Assembly (NCBI GenBank): GCA_030844895.1
Contig: CM061234.1
Span: 9,331,173 to 9,395,172, forward strand
DNA: 64,000 bases
From: Ambrosia x helenae
Lineage: Eukaryota; Streptophyta; Magnoliopsida; Asterales; Asteraceae
Reading direction: 5' to 3'
Part shown: positions 44,298-55,741 of the stretch, piece by piece
Layout of the letters: every line of letters starts with the position of its first letter
Position numbering within the stretch: position 1 is the stretch's first letter
Made by a program: the position numbers and the translations under genes
Notes under the pieces: model-generated
Told to the model about the DNA's origin: nothing
Databases searched by the model: none
The model's input: the letters and a program-made list of their open reading frames with translations, nothing else

Positions 44298-44309
44298 TGG
44301 TATCAGAGC
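44298..44309 (+). other. Primer-binding site (initiator tRNA-Met)
   Basis: TGGTATCAGAGC lies three bases after the 5' LTR, the standard plant initiator tRNA-Met PBS. Confidence 0.95.
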
Positions 44310-44527
44310 CATAACTATAGGGAATTAGGAAAATTGCCATGATTGGCCTAGTCTATAGTTAGGAACCTTTATTTGACTACTTCCTTTACATGCTTGAGAT
44401 ACTTGATTTTTCTACTTGCTTCTTATCAATTTCATACCAATTTCATAAACCTTAAAGATGCATGCCTTTCCTAAGGCAACGTATACTCCAATACATAGAC
44501 ACTCGTATTTCACAAACGAAAGAAACT

Positions 44528-44916
44528 CACTAAAATAGGCGTGAAACCCTTACTTTGGTGACAACTTTCAATCCGTTTCATTCCTTTTAAATTTTTAAAA
44601 TTTCACCATCGAGATAGGAGTGATTTCCTTACCTTGATGACAAATTCACTCATCTCATTCTAGTGAAACCTTACCAAAGAGTTAGGATTAACTTCCTTTA
44701 CTCTATGAATAAGCACCAATCAACATTTTGAAAACGAAACCATCAAGTTAGGAGTGATATCCACATCTTGATGACTAGTTTCATATTCCCTCATTTTGTA
44801 GAAGCTCTACTACCAAGTTAAGAGTGAATCCCTTCATCTTGGTAGCGCTTCATTCCTATACATTATCATAGCAACCTTATCATCAAGCTAGGAGTGATTC
44901 CCTTTACCTTGATGAT
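44528..44916 (+). repeat. Six tandem hairpin units in the element leader
   Basis: Units start at 44528, 44607, 44675, 44741, 44810 and 44879 (spacing 66-79 bp). Each is a 7-9-bp stem around a loop of the form TAGGAGTGAT..CC.TTAC. Stem pairs include CACTAAA/TTTGGTG, CATCGAG/CTTGATG, CATCAAG/CTTGATG, CTACCAAG/CTTGGTAG and ATCATCAAG/CTTGATGAT; the third unit (CAAAGAG/CTCTATG) has one mismatch. Sequence changes between units keep pairing. Confidence 0.85.
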
Positions 44917-44929
44917 TAGTTCCATTCCT

Positions 44930-47812
44930 TGAATTTTTCATTCTCTCCAAAGTCTTAAACTTTCGATTGATAAGGAACATGTAGTAACTGGAAGGGTGAA
45001 TACCGTTAACCGAAATCTCGGCGAGAGTATTTCCACCTATTAGGCCAAAGTATGTTTCCAAACTCAATGGTAAATTCGAATCACTTTGGTTAGTCCCAGT
45101 TCCGTTCAGGAACAATCCAAGTCTTGTGTAAATCCCTCTTACGTTATGCAACGAACTTCAAGTCCATTTTACTAGACGCATTACTTAAACCTGTCTCACT
45201 TTTGCCTAATCCTAGTTTTGAATTTCTCAAAAGTATCGGTAAACAACATTATTTCTGAAAATATTTAATTTTTAATATTTTAAATATTTTAATCAAATAT
45301 TTTATACTAAGTCTAGTTTCATATTAAAGCGTTTTATTATCCAGGATTTTCAATTATGCACTTTACAAAGTTTTCTCCAACCTTATAAGTCGATTCTGTA
45401 AAACGTTATATTTTGAACAAACCGAATTTTTCATATTTATGACATTTCGTTCAAATGAAATATCAAATAAATATTCTCAAGTATTATAAATTATTATAAC
45501 TGTTCAACATCATGCATTAAAACCTTAACATCATGTATTTTTATTCATATTATCATACTTCATATTTTGTTCTTATTTACGCTATGTTATACCAAATCAA
45601 TTTTAAAGCAAATTAATACTTCAATTATTATTTTATTACCTTCTAATATTCGCTAACGTCTAATTTACTGAAAAGCATAACACCAATTATTAGTTTACAT
45701 TATCCAACTTATGACATTTTATCCAAATCATATGGTTCTTCTCACAACATACTCAAAATTTATAACAAATATTTACCTATACTTTATGATTTCATTATCT
45801 TTCGTATTTTTCTTTTTACCGTTCTAAATCTCCCTTGTATTTTCTAAAAACAATCATGTTCGAAACAGGTACACGATATTTCCATTATGTGTCATCTCGT
45901 AATGCAAAAAAAAAAATGCGAGTATAAATTTTTCTTTCATGAAACATGAAGTCCTTCTATTTTAATTCATATCTGGTTTTTAATTGAAAATTTTCTTAAC
46001 GACATATGAAATCTGACTTTCTCATATACGGGTTAATATAAGGATCATAAGCTCTTCTTCGCAAGAAAACGTCTAAAAATTATTAATTCTCATTCTTGTA
46101 AAACCAATCATTTCCATAAACTTGATTTCACGTCAACTAGTCCCATATATCTACAAATTTGCAAGCTTAATGAGCTAAACTATTTATCAACATTATTTTT
46201 ATTTTTCCAAAACCAAGAATTAAATTTCAACTGTATTCCATATACATCATTCCTACGAAATTTGATTATTTATTGACCAAAAACTTCATTTTTGCAAAAA
46301 AAAAAAAATCAAAATTTCTTATCATCCATCATTCACTTACAATATACGTCCTCCATTCCTACAATCATTGACTTACATATTGTTAATATTCTCCAATACG
46401 TTCTACACCTCTATCTCCTACAAAGCATAATTACTCTTTAATTTCCCTTGCCCAGGGAATGACTATTTCATTGCTCAATAAACTCAAACATTACTTCCCA
46501 TCCTGATTGTCCATAAACCTTTGTATTTGTATGATACAATCACAACTACGTCTACCTGTACATTCACATTCGCATCTTGATACTCTTACGAATACACTTT
46601 CACCTTAATACATACCTCCACTCAACGGCTAGGAGAGACTGTTATCCCTACTTAGCAGTTGAATGCATACTAGTTACACCTTCTAAGATACAATTATACT
46701 TATAATACATTACCTGATATGTTTCGACACACATACATCTTTCATAAACTATGAAATCTGATACTTGAAATTCAATGCCTATTCTATGCTACTTTCAAAC
46801 TTGATCTTACATGAAACTTGTTTATCCATGAAACCTAAGACGTGATTATACGTAAGACTAGATTTTCCCATGATATTAAAAATGGATATTCTATAATACT
46901 TGTAATATTCTATAAGCTTAATTATTCACTTAATGCATATAAATCGCCAAAAAAAAAAACGTTCCATCCACAAACTTGAACTCGCTTATACATGAAACTC
47001 AAAACATTCTAGTATTCATGCTGAATCTTCTTTAAGCTTGGGAAAAGTAAACGATTTCTTTCTATTTCAATAAAGGCATAAACATTACTTCGTGGATTAC
47101 ACTTACAACAATTATAGGAATACATCTCGTGGGATGTAGCCTACCAGACAAACAGTTTGGTTGTAGCCCATACCTAAATTCATCCATAGTTATATTCATA
47201 TACATGCGCTTTGTTTCGTTAATACTTGCTTGTCTATCTGCATACATCATCATTACGTTATCAAGTCGTCACAAATATAATGATTAGCTCTTAGAGTTAG
47301 GACACATTTACGTCATATCCGTGGTTTGATTTCGAGGTAGTGTCATAGAAGGACATAACACCCTGATGTAAGGTAAATTGACGATTGCGGTCCGGAACGT
47401 AATCATGAATTTACAGGTACATTGAGGTGGTGTGAAATTCTATTTAGAGTTGTTGGTAGATGCTTAGTACGGATTCGAAATACCAATGGTGTGGTGGGTT
47501 AGCTACGGTACACCCTATATATAAACACTAATTGTGTTTCAAAGACGCGACTGAGGGTCGGACCAAGGACCAACTCTAGTCAACCTAATAATTTCAATAA
47601 GCCTTGCCCTAAGTCTAAGTCTAAGTCTAATCAATCATATATCATGTAAAGCACAACTAAATCACTCTCCTTATTACACAAAAAAAAAAAAAAAACTTGC
47701 CACTCACCTAAACTCAACAAAGCAAACTATAACCTTTATATTCCCATTGTTCCTGTTGTCCATAAACTTACCTAACAGTCTGTTCTAAATAAATTTCGAG
47801 ACGAAATTTCCT
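44930..47812 (+). other. Internal non-coding region of the LARD-like element
   Basis: AT-rich and, on the plus strand, pyrimidine-biased; no retroviral protein motif in any frame. A short (CTAAGT)n run is at about 47610. The last 500 bp are less AT-rich and may be the remnant of a pol 3' end, though I see no convincing protein. Confidence 0.7.
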
Positions 47813-47825
47813 AAAGTATGGGAGA
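47813..47825 (+). other. Polypurine tract
   Basis: AAAGTATGGGAGA followed by C and the LTR start, preceded by TTTCGAGACGAAATTTC. Confidence 0.85.
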
Positions 47826-47826
47826 C

Positions 47827-50191
47827 TGTAACGCCCAGCTATTTTTAAAACATTATTAAAATATTATATTCATAAAATTACCTTTTATTTAGTTCAAAAC
47901 AATATTGTTATTATTATTTTTAGTTAAAATACGTACTTTTACGTTAATCGTCATTTACAATTACTTGATATATACTTATTATAGTAATAATAATAAATAA
48001 TATATAGTTTATTTGCATAAAAAAATAAAAAAAACTAAGTTATGAAAAGAAACAAATTTGTTTTCTTGTTCCTTGGCCTTGAGTCCAACAACAGCCATAA
48101 ACAACTTACACTTTTCAATAAAAATACTTTAATGCTTTCCTTCTTCCTCACCAACTTGTTGAAAACCAAAGACTCAATCTTGGAAAATAAAATCATCATT
48201 TAAAACTAGCTGACCACTTATAAAAACCGTTTTTGGGTCTCGAAGATTTATTAGTCTCGGTGATATAACATAAATCGAAACACAATCCTTCATATCTCTC
48301 GGCTTCCTCTCGTTATAATGAGGTCCGATCGGGAAATCACACACACCTCACGCACCAACAACCACCACCACCCGAGTCCCATGAACCTCACGTACTCCCC
48401 TTACCTTCTCGACCCTCTAACAACGTCACCGCATGCCAAAGCTCCCTTCTCGTTTCCCCGCATACAACCACGGCTCCGGTGCGAGGCTTAACTCGGATTC
48501 ACTGGTTCCGAGCCGGCTACAGTGACGGTTCCGATGACTACCTACCGGGTTATCAACTTCGAGCTTGTTCACAAACCTTCTCAAGTGCCGGCGGTTTCAT
48601 TTAGCGGGCTTCGTTTTGATGTTGGTTCCTATTCGACTATGGTGATGTGACCAGTGATCGTCTTCTTTTCTTCTTTCTTTGAGGTATAACTTCAACTTTA
48701 TTTGTCATTTTCATTGTATGGGTATGGGTGATGTATATTTAGTTAAGAGAGTGGTTTTCAAGAAATAAAAGTAACAGATTGATGGGTTGATATGAACTTC
48801 TATCTACATATGAATAATATAGATAAACACAAATGATAGGACCATGGGATAGGATAGAGATGATCAATGCATTTTTTTTATATATATAAGGAAATATAGA
48901 ATGGTTTCAATAAGACAAGAAATTGTTATTTGTATATCTGAATTTCAACTTTTAACCTTCTATACACGTAAAATTATTGTCTAGCATCTACTTTTTTTTT
49001 TAGTGTATAATATCACTATATATAAAACTTTCAAAAGATTAATTTCAAATATTTATACTGTTATAATTTTATAAACATGACAACTCCTATTACCTATATG
49101 CTAATATTATCAAATGCAAGAAAAGGTGTGAAACCTTGTCGGGTTAACTTGGTTGTGCATTAATTATATTTTTCATTTTATTGATGTAAACAAAAAAAAA
49201 TACAATATTCTATAGGGCATATTGCGATATTGAAAAATGCAGTTTTCAAAATATAAATATACTACATATAAAGCAGTCAACTTAAACCCAATAAATTGTT
49301 GTATTTATTTCACAAAAACATAGATAGTTTTGTTTTATAAACAACTATCGTTAATTGAATTTGTTAAATGAAAGGATTACAAAGATTTATTTAAATGCCC
49401 ATCAATCCTAATTTGAGCAATTGCGTAACTAGCGTTAAATTGAAATTTGAAATAATATTTAGGAACTCGCGATGCGTGATTCAAGCTTTAGGGATTATAG
49501 CCGTTTTCGTTAATTCCTTACACGTCCATTACTGCCATTAAGGTGAGTTCATACTTGTCCCCCTTTTATTCTTTATTCTTTGGGGCTCAACATGTATCAC
49601 TATCAAAACTTAAACGATTTCATACTCTTAAACTATTATGCTCAATCTAAATGCTATTATGCTATGCCATGCTAGAATTCAAAGTCTTACATACAAATGT
49701 ACGATTAGTTAACAACCCACCTTACATGTATAGCGCTATAGGTTGACACGCCGCCCCCTTTATGGGTCATGATAAGATGAAGTCTTTTGTGTTATCGAGT
49801 GTTGTTGCCGTTTGTATGGTTCTACGTGCATATGCTTATAACATGATGATTTGAGTAAAACTTTCTTATATTATGTACGTAAGTCAAAACTAGTATGCTC
49901 ACCAATACTCTATGTGTTGACGGATATTTTAACATGTTGCAGGAAAGCTTGATGTGACGATACAAGAAACATCACTTAGGATTTGGCCTTAGAAACAAAC
50001 GAAACAAATCTTTATTTTACGTCATGTTCAAGTTAATGTATTTTTTTCACGAACCAATTGTATGCTTGTTGAATCTTAGATTACGAATGAAATCTACTTT
50101 AATCTATTGTCACAATTTAGCGTTATGAAGTCTTTGAACAATCTATCACAAGTCTCACCTCGATGTTTCCGCCATCGGTTGGGGTGTGACA
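47827..50191 (+). repeat. 3' LTR of the LARD-like element
   Basis: 2,365 bp, colinear with the 5' LTR. Visible differences include GTGACTAGTG/GTGACCAGTG, ACTTTATGTG/ACTCTATGTG, TTACCACTTT/TTACACTTT and a few A-run lengths. The intron-like block is at 49543-49942. Confidence 0.96.
49543..49942 (+). other. Intron-like block in the 3' LTR
   Basis: The 400-bp counterpart of the block at 43645-44044, with the same donor, hairpin and acceptor; one C/T change lies in the hairpin loop region. Confidence 0.6.
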
Positions 50192-50196
50192 ATAAG

Positions 50197-51792
50197 AGAA
50201 GAGATAATAACATATGAGCTTCAACATAACTTGCACCGACTTGAGATATGAGTTTACAGGTAAAGAGATGAAAACCACTACTAGGTAGCCAGGTGTTTGT
50301 CAAAAAGGTAGAGCACACCACTAGAGCAAAAAGTTGTGTGTATGAATAGTGACCCTCTGGCAAACCTGCCATTAATCGGTTTTATTTAGCGTAAAAAGTT
50401 CATTGTACATATACCTCCTTATTTAAAAACAAATCACATCATTGTAGAGGTTACTAGGTTACTCATTACCGTTGGACGTTGAAGGTAAATATGGACAGTG
50501 AGAAGTGAGATTGATAACTTCTTTATGGAAGTTGCTAAAATAGTTAAACAAAAGCTGAAATTGAACAGTTATTTGGCAACATACTTGAAATCAATGGGAA
50601 GATAAACAATCCTCATCCACAATGTTCTTACCTATGAGTTTAATTAGCTTGAATCTCTCTGATCCATGGTATCCACTTTCAGAATCTGAAGAGAAGCTAT
50701 CATCTCAAAGAGATATCTGTCAAGTAATTACAAGAAGATGATCAAAGATGCTACAACATAACTTGCACCGGCTTGAGATATGAGTTTAATTAGCTTGAAT
50801 CTCTCTGATCCATGGTATCCACTTTCAGAATCTGAAGAGAAGCTATCATCTCAAAGAGATATCTGTCAAGTAATTACAAGAAGATGATCAAAGATGCTAC
50901 AACATAACTTGCATAGAAGCTTGAGATATGAGTTTAATTAGCTTGAATCTCTCTGATCCATGGTATCCACTTTCAGGCTGTCTTCATCGTTGACCGCTAT
51001 CTCTCGGATAACAACTGAGGGTCACTATTCATACATAAAGAGTATAATCGTGATGTGATGGATTTTTATATCTGCAACTTAGTTCCTTTTTACCTGGTTG
51101 CAAAGGAACTTCAGGTCAGCCAGACCTTTGTCAAAAGCAAGTGTGAAGATCAGGATCAAGAAGAACAGTACGGTCAACGATGAAGGTGTGTTGTATGTAT
51201 AAAATTGTGAATAATTGTAGTGTGTTCGGTGCAGTCGACGAACATCATTCAAAATTTCAACTTCCCGTTCAGGTGCTTAAGTCCACCTTGAAGACTGGAT
51301 ACCATGGATCAAAGAGATTCAAGCTAATCAAACTCATATCTCAAGTTGGTCTAACAACTGAATTTGACTTGCTTGCATAGGAATCTTGTACGAAATTATA
51401 CAGTTATTTGGAATGTTCCTGATCATTACAGTGAGATTGATAACTTCTCTATGGAAGCAACAAATTCAAAACAGAGGTAGGTTTGCCAGAGGGTCACTAT
51501 TCATACATAAAAGATCAAGAAGAACAGTACGGTCAACGATGAAGGTGTGTTGTATGTATAAAATTGTGAATAATTGTGAGAGTCGATATGAGAGCAATAA
51601 TCCATCGAGAACTAGAGAAACAGAGAATAAGAGAAGAGATAATAACATATGAGCTACAACGACGTCGTATTTTGGAAGCTGAAGTTCGGAGAGAACTAAA
51701 AATTCGGTTGTTTATTTTCTTCTCTATACAGAGTGACGATAGGCGTTTTCGATTTCCAAATGAATCAACGACTTAAACTTGACATCATCAAC
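50197..51792. repeat. Scrambled module mosaic, right part
   Basis: It continues the mosaic at 40033-41929. A 150-bp module containing CTTGAATCTCTCTGATCCAT and AGAAGCTATCATCTCAAAGA is tandemly duplicated at 50638-50955. AGTACGGTCAACGATGAAGG occurs at 51167 and 51528, and AACGATGAAG-type modules also in the left part. TTAAACTTGACATCATCAA at 51773 equals 40033, so both outer edges carry the same word. Confidence 0.8.
51576..51776 (+). pseudogene. Captured exon fragment (coiled-coil, Arg/Glu-rich)
   Basis: The 66-residue frame contains AIIHRELEKQRIREEIITYE followed by LQRRRILEAEVRREL, an amphipathic, charged helix. The pattern IREEI..E..RRR.LEAEVRREL recalls N-terminal regions of plant U1/matrin-type zinc-finger proteins; I rely on memory for this. 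After KIR the frame turns into unrelated sequence. An inverted copy at 40140-40235 has CGA changed to TGA, giving a stop, and a third, internally deleted copy was split by the LTR element (41912-41929 plus 50192-50225). It is therefore a transduplicated piece, not a gene. Confidence 0.45.
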
Positions 51793-52530
51793 CACGTATA
51801 GTCAAATATTTAATCTCCATATCCATACCTTGTTTCAAGTATCTTGTAAAATTCATTTCGTCTTCAAGACTCCTATGAGTCAACAAAGGTTGACTTTTTT
51901 GAGCATTAACAATGACTATATTACATTATTATTATTATTATTATTTATTATATTTGTAATTTAGTTCCTTTGTTTTATTATTATAATAATTTATTATTAT
52001 CAAGAATTGGAAATTAGTAAAACGATTTATGAAAGTATCAAGAATCGGAAATTAGTAAAACGATTTAATAAATCATTGCTCAGACGTTAGGGTTTGATAA
52101 ACACAAAACTTATTATTTATAAAGCCACAATTTTTTTTAAACTAATCCCAAACCCGACAAAATACCTGTCGGTTTACAAAAAAATAGTCATTTTTTCTCC
52201 GTTTTTTATATAGCACTATGGTACTCGTTGGAAAGATAATAAAACGCTCGTTAATTTGGTGTAATTTTTTTTCTTTAAAAAATGTCGTATATAAAAGATA
52301 TTAACGTTTAAAACATGAGAGAAAAAATAGTAAAGTTTTAATATTTAGATTTAGTAGATTAGGTATTTAATAGATTAAGTTAAAGATTATAATAGATTAG
52401 GTTAAATCATATTTATTCTTTTTTTTAATTGGTTTACACTTGCCACATCACATCCTATGTGGCATCTCTCAAAGGAGAGATTGCATAAGAGTATGACATG
52501 TAGGATTAGTCCCTTTGCAATATATATATA
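51793..52530. other. Non-coding stretch with a type-B Helitron fragment
   Basis: 52180-52330 matches the Helitron B body (TATAGCACTATGGTACTCGT and AAACGCTCGTTAATTTGGTG). The rest is AT-rich with an ATT run near 51925. Confidence 0.55.
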
Positions 52531-53573
52531 CTAGCTAATTACCCCGGGAGGGTCCCGGGGTTGAAAAATCTTATTTTACGTGATAACCTATTGCAAATGG
52601 CTCAAGTTAACTAACCAAAAAATCTCTCAATCATTGCATGTTCATGGTATTCTAATCAATAATAACTCATATTCCTTAATCTAAAACCTAATCAGTAATC
52701 ATCTAAAGAATCACTTATGTAAGCTACAACTATTCAAAAACTCATCACATCTCTTTAATTTCTCACATTCTAATGGCTCTTATAATTCCTAACCTAATCA
52801 ACTAAACAAACACTTAAGTTGGAAGTTGTAACCATTGCATCTCATTATGCCACGTGGCATAATCAAGAGATGGTTGAGACCACCATTGAACGCCACGTCA
52901 GCAACTATCAAGTCATTCCGAGAGTGTCCCGGGGTTGAAAAATATAACAATTCTAATAATACTAATACTAATAGTAATAATTATTACTCTTGTAATTAAA
53001 TAAATAAAAAAAATAACCTTGCTGTAAGGTGACACCATGTGTTGTAGTGTTGCGCGATTCTTTCTCATAGCCTCTCTTGATGAAGTATACCTAGTAAAAT
53101 TCCAATGATAACATGGCGATTGAGTTGATTTTCAACATCGTAGATAAGAACCTGGTTTAAAAGAAAAAACATGATTAATGAATAAAATGAACACTTTGTG
53201 TGTTTTTTTCCTATGTGAACGAAACCCCACAAAAAATAGTCGATTTTTTCTCCGTTTTTTATATAGCCCTATGGTACTCATTGGAAAGATAATAAAACGC
53301 TCGTTAATGTGGTGTAATTTTTTTCTTTAAAAAATCTCGTATATAAAAGATATAAACGTTTAAAAATTATGGGAGGAAACATGAGAGAGAAAATTTTAAA
53401 TTTATTTTTAAATTATTTTTCCTTAAAATAACTCAATTTAATTAAAAAGGGAAATAATTCAAAAACACTAAAATATTTCAATTATGATGCCACGTGGCAG
53501 TTTCATAGAGAGGTTGAAGGCACCATTGCACGCCACGTCAACAATGTTCAATTCTTTTATATATATTGAGAAT
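52531..53573 (-). mobile_element. Composite Helitron A+B, copy 1
   Basis: On the minus strand the 3' end is the hairpin CCCCGGGACCCTCCCGGGG, then TAATTAGCTAG before T. About 385 bp further in, at 52917, a second, internal Helitron-B 3' hairpin (CCCCGGGACACTCTCGG) lacks the terminal CTAG. The remaining body is type B with GCCACGTGGCA words. The 5' end near 53573 is approximate. Confidence 0.75.
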
Positions 53574-53692
53574 GAAGAGACAAAACAATCCTAATCAATC
53601 TACTCTTTCCCGGGTAACTCTTGTCCCATTCTCATATTCGTCCTTAATTTCATTATCATGGGAATTTTCTATCAATATTATTTCATATGTAA

Positions 53693-54529
53693 CTAGCTGA
53701 TTACCCCGGGAAGGTCCCGGGGTTGAAAAATCTAATTTTACATGATAACCTATTGCAAATGGCTCAAGTTAACTAACCACAAATTCTCTCAATCATTGCA
53801 TGTTCATAGTATTCTAATCAGTAATAACTTATATTCCCTAATCTAAAACCTAATCAGTAATCATCTAAAGGATCACTTATGTAAGCTGCAACTATTCAAA
53901 AACTCACCACATCTCTCTAATTTCTCACATTCTAATGGCTCCTATAATTCCTAACTTAATCAACTAAACAAACACTTAAGTTGGAAGTTGTAACCATTGC
54001 ATCTCATTATGCCACGTGGCATAATCAAGAGATGGTTGAGGCCACCATTGAACGCCACGCCAGCAACTATCAATTCTTCCCGAGAGCGTCCCGGGGTTGA
54101 AAAATATAACCATTCTAATAATACTAATACTAATAGTAATAACTATTACTCTTGTAATTAAATAAAAAATAACCTTGCTATAAGGTGACACCATGTGTTG
54201 CAGTGTTCCGTTTTTTATATAGCACTATGGTACTCGTTGGAAAGATAATAAAACGTTCGTTAATTTGGTGTAATTTTTTTCTTTAAAAAATCTCTTATAT
54301 AAAAGATATAAACGTTTAAAAATTATGGGAGGAAATATGAGAGAGAAAATTTTAAATTTATTTTTAAATTATTATTTCCTAAAATAACTCAATTTAATTA
54401 AAAAATGAAATAATTCAAAAACAATAAAATCTTTCAATTATGATGCCACATGGCAGTTTCATGGAGAGGTTGAAGGCACCATTGCACGCCACGTCAGCAA
54501 TGTTCAATTCTTTTATATATATTAATAGA
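53693..54529 (-). mobile_element. Composite Helitron A+B, copy 2
   Basis: On the minus strand the 5' end TCTATTAATATATATAAAAG follows an A, and the 3' end is CCCCGGGACCTTCCCGGGG, then TAATCAGCTAG before T. The internal B hairpin lies at 54077-54100. Flanks differ from copy 1, so the A+B composite has moved as a unit. It has a deletion inside the B part relative to copy 1. Confidence 0.8.
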
Positions 54530-55013
54530 TTTTAAACACAATATTATTTAATATATAAGTTAGAACGTAAAATATTATTTCACACATAAGTTATAATATT
54601 ATGTCATTTGTAAGTACTAGAAAATGATTTAGAAATATTTTTTCAAAAATTTAATTTTACATGCAAAAAAATATTTTTTTTAAAATTTCTTTAGAGCTTT
54701 TGCATACACAAATGTGTAGAAGCTATTCCAATAAAAAAATTAATTTTTGTAGAAATGTTTTTTTACGTTTTTTAACTAATTTTAAGCAGTTTTTTATTAT
54801 TTTATTTTTCATTTTTTTTTGGTCAAAAAAGCTTCTACATACATTTATATACAAAATCTCCGATTAAACTTTTTGATAAAAATGATTTTTTACATGTTTA
54901 ATTGATTTTTTTATGATATAATTAACATGTTAAATGCATGGTTCCCCAGTTTGCCATTTTTTTTTAGGTTCCCCATTAAACCCGCCCCTATATATATGTA
55001 TATATATATATAT
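54530..55013. other. AT-rich non-coding stretch
   Basis: Long T and A runs and short imperfect inverted words (AGCTTCTACATAC / TTGCATACACAAATGTGTAG). It ends in a (TA)n run that starts the chain of TA-flanked elements. Confidence 0.4.
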
Positions 55014-55424
55014 AGGGTTGGGTTAAATTAAAAACCCTCTCGAGTTGTGAAAACCCGTGAAAAGCCTATGTAAAAACATTTTTTTCCTGATTTTTTTCAG
55101 AATAGCTTTTATATTCAATTTTATTAGTTTTGGCCAAAAAAAAAAATCAAAAAAGCGCCGAGTAGATTATTTGTTACACATATGTGTTACGTAATTTTTT
55201 TTATCATACGTCAGCATTGTTACATAATTTTTTTTATGTAACATCTGTGTTACGTAATTTTTTTTAAAAAAAATCTATTCGGCGCTTTTTTGATTTTTTT
55301 TGGGCCGAAACTCATAAAATTAAGTATACAAACTATTCTAAAAAAATTAGAAAAAAAACAATGTTGTTACATAGGGTTTTCACGGGTTTTCACAACTCAA
55401 GAGGGTTTTCACAGGATACTTAGC

Positions 55425-55427
<3 letters not shown>
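55014..55427. mobile_element. TA-flanked inverted-repeat element E1
   Basis: Between two TA runs. Starts AGGGTTGGGTTAAATT, with CCCTCTCGAGTTGTGAAAAC near the end; the right end carries GTTTTCACAACTCAAGAGGG. Internal inverted words AAAAAAGCGCCGAGTAGAT and CTATTCGGCGCTTTTTT, shared with E4 and E5. Confidence 0.85.

Positions 55428-55479
<52 letters not shown>
55428..55479. repeat. (TA)n microsatellite between E1 and E2
   Basis: An uninterrupted TA run of 26 units. Confidence 0.97.
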
Positions 55480-55481
<2 letters not shown>

Positions 55482-55688
55482 ATTCAGATATTTTGAAAAC
55501 TCCTCTGAGTTACGAGAACTTGAGAACTCATCTGGACCAATCATCAAGCAACACCTCATCACCTTTATAATATTTTGTATTTTTTTAATTAAGGGCAACA
55601 AAGACTTTTTTACATAACTCTTATGGGTATTTTGGTAATAACACCCCTCCACACCCCACCCCACCCCTACCCCAACAAACCTTCTATA

Positions 55689-55741
<53 letters not shown>

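Larger units (their letters stand above)
41930..50191 (+). mobile_element. Complete, young, non-coding LTR retrotransposon (LARD-like)
   Basis: Two 2,365-bp LTRs flank a 3,532-bp internal region, with perfect TSD ATAAG (41925-41929 and 50192-50196). The LTRs are identical in length and differ by only a handful of substitutions and A-run changes by eye, so insertion was recent. A PBS for initiator tRNA-Met and a polypurine tract are present. TTTCGAGACGAAATTTC just before the PPT is the usual 3' signature of Tekay/Del-type gypsy chromoviruses. No gag or pol frame exists, so it needs proteins from a partner: a large retrotransposon derivative. Confidence 0.96.

Noticed and set aside
50638..50955. 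A CRISPR-like array
   Set aside because: Repeats are long, irregular and occur in both orientations; the genome is that of a plant.
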